The translations under genes were made by a program, and so were the position numbers. Positions 25,119 to 33,774 of a DNA stretch of 64,000 bases are shown piece after piece. Source of the DNA: Methanocellaceae archaeon UBA148. GTDB lineage: Archaea > Halobacteriota > UBA148. The notes below the pieces were generated by a model, which saw only the letters and a list, made by a program, of their open reading frames with translations, searched no databases and was not told where the DNA came from. How positions within the stretch are numbered: position 1 is the stretch's first letter; every line of letters begins with the position of its first letter. The stretch lies in contig DAHG01000033.1 in NCBI GenBank assembly GCA_002495885.1, positions 62,001 to 126,000 of the forward strand, given 5' to 3'.

Positions 25119-25811
25119 ATGATACTTGGCGTTTACGGCTATTCAAAATCAGGAAAAACCACATTCATAGAAGAGCTTTTGAAAGTATTGGTTGCGGATG
25201 GATATGACATTGCCACGATAAAGCACATTCCACATGAGGGTTTTTCGATTGACACTGAAAAAAAGGATACGTGGAGATACAGAAATGCGGGCGCAAGCAC
25301 TGTGGTCGCTAGTTCTCTCGATGAGACTGTGTTTATGGTAAACAAGGGGGTGCCACTCAATCTAATCCTCCAAATGATCCAGGCGATTTCAAAACCAGAT
25401 TTGATTTTGGTCGAGGGTTATAAAAACGAGGGCATACCCAAAATTGCTGTGGGACAAATTGAGGAGGGACCCAACACCATTTTTAGATATGAAGATAATC
25501 TGGAAGAAATTCTGCAATACATCAAACAAGAGCTTGAGATGGAAAAAATCCAAAAGCAGTTACCAGGTCTTGATTGCAAGAAATGCGGCTTTGATTGCAG
25601 GAAAATGGCAGAACTCATATATGCCCAAGAGAAAGTATTGGAGGATTGTCACTCATTTTCACAGCTACCTGTCTTCTTAGAGGCAGATGGAAAAAGCATT
25701 CCTTTGGGTGGTTTTACCAGGGACATGATTGCGAACATAATCAATGGCATGATTTCGTCTTTGAAGGGCACAGAGGATGCGAGAGAGTTCAAGATAATCC
25801 TGAGAAGGTGA
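25119..25811 (+). CDS. mobB: MobB-like GTPase with a C-terminal iron-sulfur domain
   Basis: 230 residues. Residues 1-130 are MobB: P-loop GYSKSGKTTFIEELL, ATIKHIPHEGF, and ILVEGYKNEGIPKI. Residues about 148-200 add CKKCGFDCRKMA with a further Cys near 176, which resembles the four-Cys 4Fe-4S domain of RnfB and CO dehydrogenase subunits. The N-terminal part is thought to bind GTP and assist guanylyl transfer by MobA; the iron-sulfur tail is not part of bacterial MobB and is seen in archaeal versions. It ends the moa-mob run. Confidence 0.85.
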   Translation: MILGVYGYSKSGKTTFIEELLKVLVADGYDIATIKHIPHEGFSIDTEKKDTWRYRNAGASTVVASSLDETVFMVNKGVPLNLILQMIQAISKPDLILVEGYKNEGIPKIAVGQIEEGPNTIFRYEDNLEEILQYIKQELEMEKIQKQLPGLDCKKCGFDCRKMAELIYAQEKVLEDCHSFSQLPVFLEADGKSIPLGGFTRDMIANIINGMISSLKGTEDAREFKIILRR

Positions 25812-26118
25812 TGTATGTAATGTAAATCAAACTCTTTTGGACCAATAGCTTTTTATACCATTATGTTAATTATAACATATCGATGTTAGAAAGGAGATAT
25901 GTTTAAAGATTATAAAATTTGTAGAAAGTAGGTTAATTCAGAGCGCTCCTAATGTCGCTATATTGTTCCTCCATTTCTTTTTTCGGGGGGCGCTCTAAAA
26001 ATCCTACGCTCTAAAATGTCTTGGGGCTTTTATCGTAATTCTGGCTGCAAAAATTTTGGCAATGTATATTTGAGGGGGTGAGGTAATAGATGATGACATG
26101 GATGAAATAAACATGTTG
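25812..26118. other. Intergenic region with an inverted repeat
   Basis: 307 bases between mobB and the minus-strand membrane protein gene. It contains the inverted repeat AGAGCGC (25940-25946) / GCGCTCT (25990-25996), separated by a T-rich loop; this may end transcription from mobB. The remaining sequence shows no gene. Confidence 0.45.
25940..25996. terminator. Inverted repeat, possible bidirectional terminator
   Basis: A 7-bp stem (AGAGCGC/GCGCTCT) with neighbouring CC/GG extension, loop of about 43 bases, and AAAA after the right arm. It sits between converging transcripts from mobB and the membrane protein gene. Confidence 0.4.
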
Positions 26119-26733
26119 TTATGAATCTGAACTTTCATGTTCTTGCCTTTTTTCCCACTCACGCCTTGCGATCTTTTTAGCACGCTCTGCTTCCCGATAA
26201 TAACTATCCCGATTTCTCTTTTGGAGTTCGCATCCCACACATTTCCAAACATATCCTCCCCAGAAACTATGTGATTGTTCAAGCTCTGTTTTACACTTGG
26301 GGCATCTAGGCGGTGTTTCCACATCAATACTTGACGGGGAGATCTTCGAAGGACCGAAATCCCATGGGGCTGGTGCAGGTACACGAACCACCCATACCAC
26401 TCCAGAATAATTGAATTCCCCAACACTAGTCCACCCAAAAGTAGGGTTAGATGCCGCCAATATCCTATCATCATTCAATTTTTGTATTTCTTTAATTCGC
26501 TTGCGGATGACAATTAGTATAAACCATAGACAAAGGAACACTCCAAAAATTATCCAGATTATTGTTGAAATACGACCAAACCATTTCATCCGATCTCCAG
26601 TAGTTATTTTCGAGGCAATACCGATTATTATAAGAGTCAAAATCGGTGCCACTAAAGGATAAACAATATTGTTCAGCAAGGTTACTACTAAAGGAGCAAT
26701 AATTTTATCCCTCAAGAATTGAATTGTTTTCAT
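26119..26733 (-). CDS. Membrane protein with a zinc-ribbon tail, hypothetical
   Basis: 204 residues. Two or three hydrophobic helices fall within residues 10-80 (for example LLNNIVYPLVAPILTLIIIG and IIWIIFGVFLCLWFILIVI). The C-terminal half has CPKCKTE and WKCVGCE, a four-Cys zinc ribbon, and a Lys/Arg/Glu-rich end. I do not recognise a family. It converges on mobB and its 5' end faces the wtpA promoter region, where two sets of tandem repeats lie between the two divergent genes. Confidence 0.6.
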   Translation of the reverse strand: MKTIQFLRDKIIAPLVVTLLNNIVYPLVAPILTLIIIGIASKITTGDRMKWFGRISTIIWIIFGVFLCLWFILIVIRKRIKEIQKLNDDRILAASNPTFGWTSVGEFNYSGVVWVVRVPAPAPWDFGPSKISPSSIDVETPPRCPKCKTELEQSHSFWGGYVWKCVGCELQKRNRDSYYREAERAKKIARREWEKRQEHESSDS

Positions 26734-26756
26734 AGTTCTCTATTCTTCTTTTCTGG

Positions 26757-26786
26757 TCTGGCGTATACTATTCTGGCGTATACTAT
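26757..26786. repeat. 15-bp perfect tandem repeat
   Basis: TCTGGCGTATACTAT occurs twice head to tail, immediately upstream of the minus-strand membrane protein gene; each copy includes the palindrome GTATAC. It may be an operator for that gene. Confidence 0.6.
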
Positions 26787-26923
26787 TTGGCTTATAACTA
26801 CGTATATGCAAACTCCCTCAAAAAATTCTTACTAGTATATTCCACACAATCATCTCTTTGCTTGCTAGAATTTAAAGCGAAAAAGTTACTTCTCCAACCA
26901 CTACCCAAACCGAAACTATTTTA

Positions 26924-26977
26924 TATCGAGTGGTAAAATATTGCATATCATATCGAATGGTAAAAAATTTCATATCA
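26924..26977. promoter_or_regulatory. 27-bp tandem repeat in the wtpA promoter
   Basis: Two adjacent 27-base copies (26924-26950 and 26951-26977) agree at 24 positions, sharing TATCGA, TGGTAAAA and CATATCA. They end 16 bases before the wtpA start and cover the place where a TATA box would sit. The ModE-like gene at the end of the same operon makes a metal-responsive operator likely. The ribosome site GGAGA follows directly. Confidence 0.6.
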
Positions 26978-26993
26978 AAGTGGAGAGATAAAA

Positions 26994-28328
26994 ATGGAAA
27001 AAAGAAAATTAAGGATATTGGGGGTTGTGATTGTACTACTTCTAAGTACACTAGTAGTTCCTTGCATGCCCACAGGAGCACAAAAAAAGCAAACAATCAA
27101 AGTCTTCCATGCTGGAAGCCTATCGGTGCCTTTGGAAGAAGCGGCGATACAATTTGAAGCGTTGCACCCAGGAGTAGATGTGCAACGGCAGTCATATGGC
27201 AGTGTTGAAGCGATAAGACAGATAACCGAGGTTGGGAAAACAGCAGAAGTGCTCGCATCCGCAGATTATTTACTTATACCAAGCATGATGTACCCGAATT
27301 ATGCCGACTGGGACGTTAGATTCGCGACGAACGATATAGTGCTTGCATACAATCAAGAGATGAGCTTGTATAAGGATAAGATCACGCCTGAAAATTGGTA
27401 TGAGATACTTAGAAGAGATGACGTAACATTCGGCTTCTCAAATCCAAATCTCGATCCCTGCGGCTATCGCTCGGTAATGGTGTGCCAGCTTGCTGAATTA
27501 CATTACGGCGACTTTAAGATATTCGATGATTTAATTCTCAAAAATACTGCTATAACGGTAAGTGAAGAGAATTCCACATATTTAATAAAAGCGCCCGAGC
27601 AATTGGAGCCTACTAGTAAAGTAGTCATAAGGCCAAAAGAGGTGGATCTAACCGCCTTGGTTGAATCCGGTGGACTGGATTATTACTTCATATACAGGAG
27701 CGTAGCAGTTCAGCATAACCTCAGCTTTGTGGACTTACCTGGTAAAATCGATCTGAGCAAGGTGGAATATGCAGACACTTATGGAAAAGTCAAATTGCAA
27801 ACATTGGATGGTAAAATACAGACTGGGACGCCGATTGTATACGGTATCACCGTGCCGAAGAATGCAGATAACGCAGAGCTTGGTCTGGAATTCGTGAAAT
27901 TCGTGATAAGTGAGGCGGGGCAGAAGATCTTTTCAGATATGGGACAGCCACCCATTGTGCCTGCTGTTGGAAATGGGAGTATACCAGAGGGGCTGAAACC
28001 ATATTTAGCTGGGGTAGCTGCAGTACCAACGCCATGTCCAGATACTGGTCAGCCCATGACACCAGCACCGACTGCAACACCGATTGCAGTACCGATTGCA
28101 GCACCAACACCTGCATATACAATGCCTCCCAGAACAGTACCACCATTACCAGCAACAGCAACGCCAGTACCAGCAGCACCCGCAGCAACACCATCTCATC
28201 CAGGGGCACAACCAATACCAACACCAACACCCACATCAGCAGAACCAAGTATACCTGGATTTGAGGCAGCATTCGCAATCGTTGGACTACTGGCTGTCAC
28301 ATATCTGGTATTGAAAAGAAGAGAATAA
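26994..28328 (+). CDS. wtpA: Tungstate/molybdate-binding protein WtpA
   Basis: 444 residues. A signal helix spans 5-27. The ligand-binding core begins KVFHAGSLSVPLEE, the SBP_bac_11 / WtpA pattern, and ends near residue 335 after FSDMGQPPIVP. A Pro/Ala/Thr linker of about 80 residues follows, then a C-terminal tail with IPGFEAAFAIVGLLAVTYLV and KRRE: a PGF motif, hydrophobic helix and basic end, as in archaeosortase A substrates, so it is probably anchored by a lipid after sorting. It captures tungstate or molybdate outside the cell for WtpBC. A 76-nt part of the linker is identical to the serpin linker at 60.9 kb. Confidence 0.92.
   Translation: MEKRKLRILGVVIVLLLSTLVVPCMPTGAQKKQTIKVFHAGSLSVPLEEAAIQFEALHPGVDVQRQSYGSVEAIRQITEVGKTAEVLASADYLLIPSMMYPNYADWDVRFATNDIVLAYNQEMSLYKDKITPENWYEILRRDDVTFGFSNPNLDPCGYRSVMVCQLAELHYGDFKIFDDLILKNTAITVSEENSTYLIKAPEQLEPTSKVVIRPKEVDLTALVESGGLDYYFIYRSVAVQHNLSFVDLPGKIDLSKVEYADTYGKVKLQTLDGKIQTGTPIVYGITVPKNADNAELGLEFVKFVISEAGQKIFSDMGQPPIVPAVGNGSIPEGLKPYLAGVAAVPTPCPDTGQPMTPAPTATPIAVPIAAPTPAYTMPPRTVPPLPATATPVPAAPAATPSHPGAQPIPTPTPTSAEPSIPGFEAAFAIVGLLAVTYLVLKRRE
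28139..28214 (+). repeat. 76-nt linker module, copy in wtpA
   Basis: This segment, which encodes PPLPATATPVPAAPAA and the following TPSHPGAQP, is identical over all 76 bases to the reverse complement of 60901-60976 in the serpin gene. Flanking bases are also similar but no longer identical. Confidence 0.85.
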
Positions 28329-28348
28329 AAGACAAGAAAATAAAAACC

Positions 28349-28384
28349 AAAGAGGGGGATATTTATATTCTCCTCTTTTCTTTT
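28349..28384 (+). terminator. Hairpin with T-run between wtpA and wtpB
   Basis: AAGAGG (28349-28354) pairs with CCTCTT (28372-28377), with further weak pairing inside, and is followed by TTTCTTTTT. It could reduce read-through so that the binding protein is made in excess over the permease, a common arrangement in binding-protein operons. Confidence 0.5.
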
Positions 28385-28417
28385 TAGAGTTATATTGAAA
28401 AGGAGCGACAAAGAGAG

Positions 28418-29233
28418 ATGAAGAAACCATTGTCTAACTGGTCATTTGATAGGGTAAAACAGGAAAGGATTTTTACCATTTTCCTTTTTTTAGGACTGGT
28501 GCTTGTTGCCTTTGTTTTTATTACGCTTGGAAACATGTTTTATCAGCAATTAGAGGATATTTCGGGGTTAATCGCTGCTGCAACTGACCCTGTCGTTTTA
28601 AAGGCAATAGGTATCAGCATATCCATGGCTCTGGTCTCCACCTTAGTCGCTTTCTTTTTTGGTGTTCCTTTAGCCTATTTTCTTGCACGAAAGGAGTTCA
28701 CAGGTAAGAGTATAATAGAGGGTTTGGTGGATGTCCCTTTGATGATCCCGCATGTTGTTGCTGGAATTGCATTATATGGTGTGTTCATGCGGCATGGATT
28801 GATCGGTGCACCGCTTCGAGAATTGGGTATCGTAATTACAGATGCTTATCCGGGAATTGTGATTGCCATGCTCTTCATGAGCCTCCCCTATTTAGTAGAT
28901 ACTGCGATAGAGGGTTTTAAAGAGGTTGATCCGCGTTTAGAGAATGTCGCCCGCTCGTTGGGCGCATCCCAATGGAAAACATTTCGAGAAATAACATTCC
29001 CGCTTGCTTTTTCGTCCATACTGAGTGGAGCGATTCTAAGTTGGGGACGTGCAATAAGCGAGTTCTCAGCCGTTCTGATCCTTGCATACCATCCGATATC
29101 AGCGCCGATTTTGATATATGAGAAATTTACCTCTTTTGGACTTCGCGCATCAAGACCGATCTCAGTTTTGCTGATTCTGATTTGCTTAGTGATATTTATA
29201 TTATTACGCGTGTCCCAACGGAGAAGAAAATGA
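28418..29233 (+). CDS. wtpB: Tungstate/molybdate ABC permease WtpB
   Basis: 271 residues with six hydrophobic segments. The permease coupling motif is present as EGFKEVDPRLENVARSLGAS, the EAA-loop pattern, and VPLMIPHVVAGIALYG is typical of ModB/WtpB. It forms the membrane channel for the metal oxyanion. It follows wtpA by 89 bases (with a hairpin between them) and precedes wtpC by one base. Confidence 0.92.
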   Translation: MKKPLSNWSFDRVKQERIFTIFLFLGLVLVAFVFITLGNMFYQQLEDISGLIAAATDPVVLKAIGISISMALVSTLVAFFFGVPLAYFLARKEFTGKSIIEGLVDVPLMIPHVVAGIALYGVFMRHGLIGAPLRELGIVITDAYPGIVIAMLFMSLPYLVDTAIEGFKEVDPRLENVARSLGASQWKTFREITFPLAFSSILSGAILSWGRAISEFSAVLILAYHPISAPILIYEKFTSFGLRASRPISVLLILICLVIFILLRVSQRRRK

Positions 29234-29234
29234 T

Positions 29235-30293
29235 ATGATAGAAGTAAGAGACTTGTGCAAGGATTGGAAAGAATTCTCCCTTAAGGACATAACATTAGAT
29301 GTAAAAAAGGGCGAATATTTCGTTATTTTGGGGCCCACCGGCGCAGGTAAAACGTTACTTCTTGAGACCGTTGCTGGATTCCACATTCCTGATAAAGGAA
29401 ATATCTGGATTGAGGGGTGTGATGTAACGCTTATTCCCCCAGAAAAGAGGAAAATTGGCTTCATTTATCAAGATTATGCCCTATTTCCCCATTTGACCGT
29501 TGAGCAAAACATAGCATTCGGTTTGAAATTAAAGAGGACATCAAAATCGAATATGAATATGGCTAGATTGAAGGGTATAATGGACTGGCTGAGGATTTCG
29601 CACCTTGCACATCGTTATCCTGCTACGCTCAGTGGCGGAGAGCAACAGAAGGTTGCTATTGCAAGGGCCATTGCCATCGAACCCCAAATATTACTTTTGG
29701 ATGAACCCCTATCTGCCTTAGATTCACGAACTAGAGATTATCTACGAGAAGAGCTGAAGCGAATAAAGAAAGAATTTGATATTACCATGGTTCACGTAAC
29801 CCATGATCAGACGGAGGCGATGTTTTTAGCAGACCGAATTGGGGTTATGATGGATGGTGAGATTGTACAAGTTGGCACACCTAGGGAGGTATTCAATAAG
29901 CCGATAAACGAGAGAGTGGCTGAATTTGTTGGAGTGGAAAATATCATAGAAGGGATGATTGAGTCAAACGAAGACGGGATAACCGTCATCCGCATCAATG
30001 GTCATAGAATAGAGGGCATATCAGACTATTCGGTCGGCGATAGGGTACGGTTGTGCCTCAGGCCAGAGGACATTACACTTGCGCTCTCTAGAGACAAGAG
30101 CAGTGCAAGAAATTCTTTCAAAGGAACGATAAACCAGATGGTGCCTTTGGGTGCTCTTACACGAGTGAGTGTTGATTGTAGCTTCCCACTCATTGCGCTG
30201 ATCACAAAACGATCCCTAGAAGATCTTGGACTTAAAGAAGGAGACGAAGTTATCGTTTCATTTAAGGCTACTGCCATCCATATACTAAAATAA
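29235..30293 (+). CDS. wtpC: Tungstate/molybdate ABC ATPase WtpC
   Basis: 352 residues. Walker A GPTGAGKT (33-40), Q-loop YQDYALFPH, signature LSGGEQQKVAIARA, Walker B ILLLDEPLSALDS and the switch His in MVHVTHDQTEAM are all intact. Residues about 240-352 form a TOBE/MOP-like domain that may sense the oxyanion. It powers import through WtpB. Its stop shares one base with the ModE-like start (TAATG). Confidence 0.93.
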   Translation: MIEVRDLCKDWKEFSLKDITLDVKKGEYFVILGPTGAGKTLLLETVAGFHIPDKGNIWIEGCDVTLIPPEKRKIGFIYQDYALFPHLTVEQNIAFGLKLKRTSKSNMNMARLKGIMDWLRISHLAHRYPATLSGGEQQKVAIARAIAIEPQILLLDEPLSALDSRTRDYLREELKRIKKEFDITMVHVTHDQTEAMFLADRIGVMMDGEIVQVGTPREVFNKPINERVAEFVGVENIIEGMIESNEDGITVIRINGHRIEGISDYSVGDRVRLCLRPEDITLALSRDKSSARNSFKGTINQMVPLGALTRVSVDCSFPLIALITKRSLEDLGLKEGDEVIVSFKATAIHILK

Positions 30294-30613
30294 TGACCGA
30301 GTTAAAAGCAAAAGTATGGCTGGAAAAGGATGGATTGCCTGTATTGGGTGAGGGTCGAGCAAGATTGTTAGAGGCAATAGATGAAGAGCATTCAATTCTT
30401 AAGGCTGCAGAAAAACTTGGAATGTCATACAGACATGCATGGGGGCTAATCCAAAAGATCAGGGAGTCATTGGGAGAGAGCGTAGTACTTTCAATACGTG
30501 GTGGAGACAAAGGCGGCAGTACTGAGTTGAACGAGAATGGACGTAGATTGCTAAAAGAATACTATGATAAGGCCCATAAACTGGAGCGTATTCTGGAGAA
30601 AGCTCACCTTTAG
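30293..30613 (+). CDS. ModE-like DNA-binding regulator
   Basis: 106 residues with the ModE N-terminal winged helix: GRARLLEAIDEEHSILKAAE, LGMSYRHAWGLIQKI and GGSTELNENGRRLL. The molybdate-binding MOP domain of E. coli ModE is absent, so sensing must occur elsewhere or in a different way; the WtpC C-terminus or another protein may supply it. It overlaps wtpC by one base. Autoregulation through the tandem repeat before wtpA is a reasonable inference. Confidence 0.85.
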   Translation: MTELKAKVWLEKDGLPVLGEGRARLLEAIDEEHSILKAAEKLGMSYRHAWGLIQKIRESLGESVVLSIRGGDKGGSTELNENGRRLLKEYYDKAHKLERILEKAHL

Positions 30614-30748
30614 ATAATTAATTAGTTTAGTCAAAACCCCTTCCTTTCAGTAGTTTGAGGATACCATTTAGTTTAAGAAATAGATTTAAGAGCAATATGT
30701 GTCCTAACCTATTCCGCTATTTTGATGCCAGCGGATTCATGAGAGTTC

Positions 30749-31314
30749 CTATTCTATTTTTAAATCTGCCCTGTGAGGATTAGACAAATAGAGCGGTTTA
30801 ACCGCCAAATATGCATAACACTCTGAACATTTTTTCTTATATTCTTCGACATCATCAGTTGTAATCAATTCTGTAATCGATTTTGTTGATTTTCGTTCTT
30901 TCTCGCTTCCCTTAAACCACCCAGTAACCTCTCTGTTAATTTGCATACCCATTCTATGAGCTGCCTTATTCCTATCAGATCCGATCTTTTCCAGTTCCTC
31001 AAATTTTGTTGAAGAGATAACTCCACAAAGTTTTAACAGTTTTATTTTTTTATTATATCCGAAGCCCGAACTCGGGGTTATAAAATATATCCTTCTCAAA
31101 GTCCTTTGCAGGATCGGTTAAATGTAATTTCCCTTCTTTCGGATAACCAAAAAAATAAGATAAAAATAATAAAGTTAATCAGGTTATCTAAGTAAATAAG
31201 TCCTTCTAAAAAAACGCTTCTCTTTAAGTCAGGTTTATTTAATAAGTTATATGCAACCAACTTATATTCTTTCATTATGGTTTCCAGATCTTTCATCTTA
31301 TTTGCACCACCCAT
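30749..31314 (-). pseudogene. Broken gene of unknown function, multiple frameshifts
   Basis: Two adjacent frames (31314-31096, then 31099-30749) and a third frame that covers about 31070-31120 as DPAKDFEKDIFYNP combine to one plausible protein of about 190 residues ending in IGSDRNKAAHRMGMQI, a pattern with RNxxAH seen in HEPN-like or DUF4145-type domains. At least two frameshifts would be needed, so it is probably dead or badly sequenced. The N-terminal part has one hydrophobic helix in the wrong frame. Confidence 0.45.
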
Positions 31315-31457
31315 AATTTAGTTTACATGCCTGTTATAATAGTCTTATGAACCTAATTTTTTATGGGTGTAATTATTTTATTCCAAGAGATATTTTCGTT
31401 ACATACCATCCTTTTCCCATTTAATTAACGAAAACGAGCTTTGTATTTCACAACTTT

Positions 31458-32054
31458 TTAGTTAGATATCCTCTCCAGATCTGCCATAGTATTCACGTTG
31501 ATGAACGTCCTTAGCTCAGGGTCGATCTCTTTTATCTCTTCTACGGAAACGTACCTAACCCGTGACAAAGCTTTTAACGGCGATATGATCCTGCGATCGT
31601 CCTTCTGGATGGCACCTTCACAGGCTTTGATCGTACTCTTCCTCTTGTAAATGGCATGCAACGGCTCTATATTGCCATCTGGCCATCTTGGCACCACTGC
31701 ATCATATCCCTCTGCCAAAGAAAATAGAAAATCGACAACATCTGGATTGACAAAAGGCATATCACAGGCAACCACCATTACATAGTCGCCTTTTGCGCAT
31801 TGCAGTCCAGCCAAGATGCCTGCCACTGGGCCATAACCAGGGATGGAATCATAGGTTAACCTCGCTCCACAGATCACCGTGGAAATTTTTTCTCTCTGAC
31901 CTACGTCACCAGCAACAACGAGCACTTCATCCACAGTCCCAGAAACATTATCAAGCACATGCTCGATCATCTTCTTATTTCCGATCTGAGCCATGGATTT
32001 GTTCGTATTAATTCTAGTGCTTTTGCCACCGGCCAGTATGATGGCTGATCTCAT
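31458..32054 (-). CDS. mobA: Molybdenum cofactor guanylyltransferase MobA
   Basis: 198 residues. The nucleotidyltransferase motif is ILAGGKSTRINTNKSMA, with VACDMPFVNPDVVDFL for metal-GTP binding and NVNTMADLERI at the end. It joins GMP to the metal-pterin to make the bis-MGD cofactor used by formate dehydrogenase. It is the last gene in the minus-strand series with fdh genes, 93 bases beyond the gamma subunit. Confidence 0.94.
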   Translation of the reverse strand: MRSAIILAGGKSTRINTNKSMAQIGNKKMIEHVLDNVSGTVDEVLVVAGDVGQREKISTVICGARLTYDSIPGYGPVAGILAGLQCAKGDYVMVVACDMPFVNPDVVDFLFSLAEGYDAVVPRWPDGNIEPLHAIYKRKSTIKACEGAIQKDDRRIISPLKALSRVRYVSVEEIKEIDPELRTFINVNTMADLERISN

Positions 32055-32147
32055 AACTTATTCTATTTATTTATTGCCTCGATAAGATTTAAAAACGACC
32101 CATAAATACAGGCCTATTCAAAAAAAATAAGATAGAGAGCAGGTTAA

Positions 32148-33140
32148 CTACTCTCTCCTCAGTTTATTGTACCACTCGGGGTGATGTTCTTTCACATACT
32201 TTTCAGATGTCTTAGTGGTTAGCATGGACCTGAAAAGTGGCCATGATGGCGGTATCACAGCAGCAGTGAGGATATGCACGATCAGGAGAAGCAGTATCAG
32301 GATCGCCACTATGAGATGAAGTTTGGTCGCAATATGGACGAGGGTGGGTGATAGTTCCCGCGTATATCTGAGTGTCTTGACGATTCCTGTGAGTATGATT
32401 GCGCCCACAAGAACGGCCCAAGCCGGAATTTCCACCCTTTCGATAGGAAGCCATTTTCCTGCATGGGGCGGTTCCGTAACACCTATCTTTGCAAGCAAAT
32501 TGGCCAGAGGTCTCTTGATTTTCTCAGGCAAATACAGCCCTCTAATTCCGAAGAAGGCTCCATCACCAATAACACCCATAATAGCCATGGTCTCTGCTAT
32601 TGAGTCCTTAAAATCGCTCATCGTTGGTAGGATCTCTCTGTCACCAGAGAGTGCATGATTCACTATGTAGAAAAGACTGGCGAAGACCAAGATGCCTGCA
32701 CCGATGAAGTGCAGCTTGTATGCCATCAAAAACGGTGAGAACGCCTCTAGCAACCCAAACCTAGTTCCAAGTAACAAAAAAATCGCGGTTATGATGCACA
32801 TGATGCACCCTACCGTGTGGGTCCAATGCTCGAACAATATGCTGACTGGATGCCGCTTTACTTTCCCATTTGCAATGACTGGAACCATAGGTTTTTTTCT
32901 TGCACTCCTACCTCGGAGAAGACCTAGTATGAAGCCAAGAACTATTACAACTGGTAAAGCCTGAGCGAAGAGGTTTTTGGCCGCATTCAAACTTTGGGCC
33001 TCTGCTTCCCAATCTGGTCGCATTATGTTACTCAATACCTCGCTAACATCAGCAGCATTTGCACTAGTTACACTGAACATTGCTATTATGACAAGTAAGC
33101 CTATAACGACCGTGATCTTTCTACCCGTACCTTTTTTCAC
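32148..33140 (-). CDS. Formate dehydrogenase gamma subunit, membrane cytochrome b
   Basis: 330 residues from GTG 33140, ahead of which lies AGGGAGGGA. A cleavable signal helix (VVIGLLVIIAMFSVTSANA) comes first. A second helix near residue 55-75 and four more between 100 and 310 follow. HTVGCIMCIITAI, FIGAGILVF and TKLHLIVAILIL carry His residues that could bind heme, as in FdnI. It would anchor the complex and move electrons to or from a membrane quinone or phenazine pool. It lies 82 bases after the beta subunit. Confidence 0.82.
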   Translation of the reverse strand: MKKGTGRKITVVIGLLVIIAMFSVTSANAADVSEVLSNIMRPDWEAEAQSLNAAKNLFAQALPVVIVLGFILGLLRGRSARKKPMVPVIANGKVKRHPVSILFEHWTHTVGCIMCIITAIFLLLGTRFGLLEAFSPFLMAYKLHFIGAGILVFASLFYIVNHALSGDREILPTMSDFKDSIAETMAIMGVIGDGAFFGIRGLYLPEKIKRPLANLLAKIGVTEPPHAGKWLPIERVEIPAWAVLVGAIILTGIVKTLRYTRELSPTLVHIATKLHLIVAILILLLLIVHILTAAVIPPSWPLFRSMLTTKTSEKYVKEHHPEWYNKLRRE

Positions 33141-33222
33141 CCCATTCCCTCCCTGTAATTGAAAAGGTTATAGATAGAGGATGGGGGTTTCCTCTACCTA
33201 TATTCATATTTGTCCTGCTTGC

Positions 33223-33762
33223 TTATACTATAGTCCCTAGATTTAGCCTTGCAGCAACTCTCTTTCTATAGATTTCATTGATTTCGTTCGCATCTCCAAT
33301 GAGTAGGCCTTTGGTTGAACAGAAAGCCGAACATTTTGGATTGGGTTCTCTCTCAATCCTATTACCGCTTCTATCCTTCTGCTCGAAGGGCGTCACGCAT
33401 AAAGTGCATTTATCCATCTTACCCCTAGTAGTGAAAGGCAACCCTCCAAGGAATTGTGGAGCTCCGAATGGGCAGGCCCAAGAACAGTAGCCGCAACCAA
33501 TGCACTTGTCCTTATCAACTAAGACTATACCATCCTCTCGCTTGGATATCGCCCTCGTGGGGCATGCAGCCATACACGGGGGGTCAGCGCAGTGCATGCA
33601 TGTTAATGGCACGTTCATCTCGTTAGGTGTTCCCTCATTGAGGGTTATATCCCTAATGCGGCGTATACCAACTGGAACGTCATTCTGCTGCTTGCATGCT
33701 ACCTCACATCCCCCGCATTTTATGCATCGCTCTACGATAGGTAATACTTTGTATGTTGTCAT
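33223..33762 (-). CDS. Formate dehydrogenase iron-sulfur beta subunit
   Basis: 179 residues with four 4Fe-4S motifs: CIKCGGCEVAC, CMHCADPPCMAACP, CIGCGYCSWACPFG and CTLCVT with a later Cys pair (CSAFC). This is the DmsB/FdnH pattern. The C-terminal membrane anchor of E. coli FdnH is absent. It passes electrons from the catalytic subunit to the cytochrome b. GGAGG lies before the ATG; 12 bases separate it from the alpha gene. Confidence 0.9.
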   Translation of the reverse strand: MTTYKVLPIVERCIKCGGCEVACKQQNDVPVGIRRIRDITLNEGTPNEMNVPLTCMHCADPPCMAACPTRAISKREDGIVLVDKDKCIGCGYCSWACPFGAPQFLGGLPFTTRGKMDKCTLCVTPFEQKDRSGNRIEREPNPKCSAFCSTKGLLIGDANEINEIYRKRVAARLNLGTIV

Positions 33763-33774
33763 CTTTCATTCCTC

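Noticed and set aside
26085..26135. Possible C/D-box RNA (ATGATGA ... CTGA)
   Set aside because: Only one C and one D motif are seen and no D'/C' pair or terminal stem; the boxes are too common by chance.
27847..28314. Frames in other phases over the Pro/Thr linker of wtpA
   Set aside because: Repetitive linker codons leave all phases open; only the wtpA phase has a signal peptide, binding domain and sorting tail.
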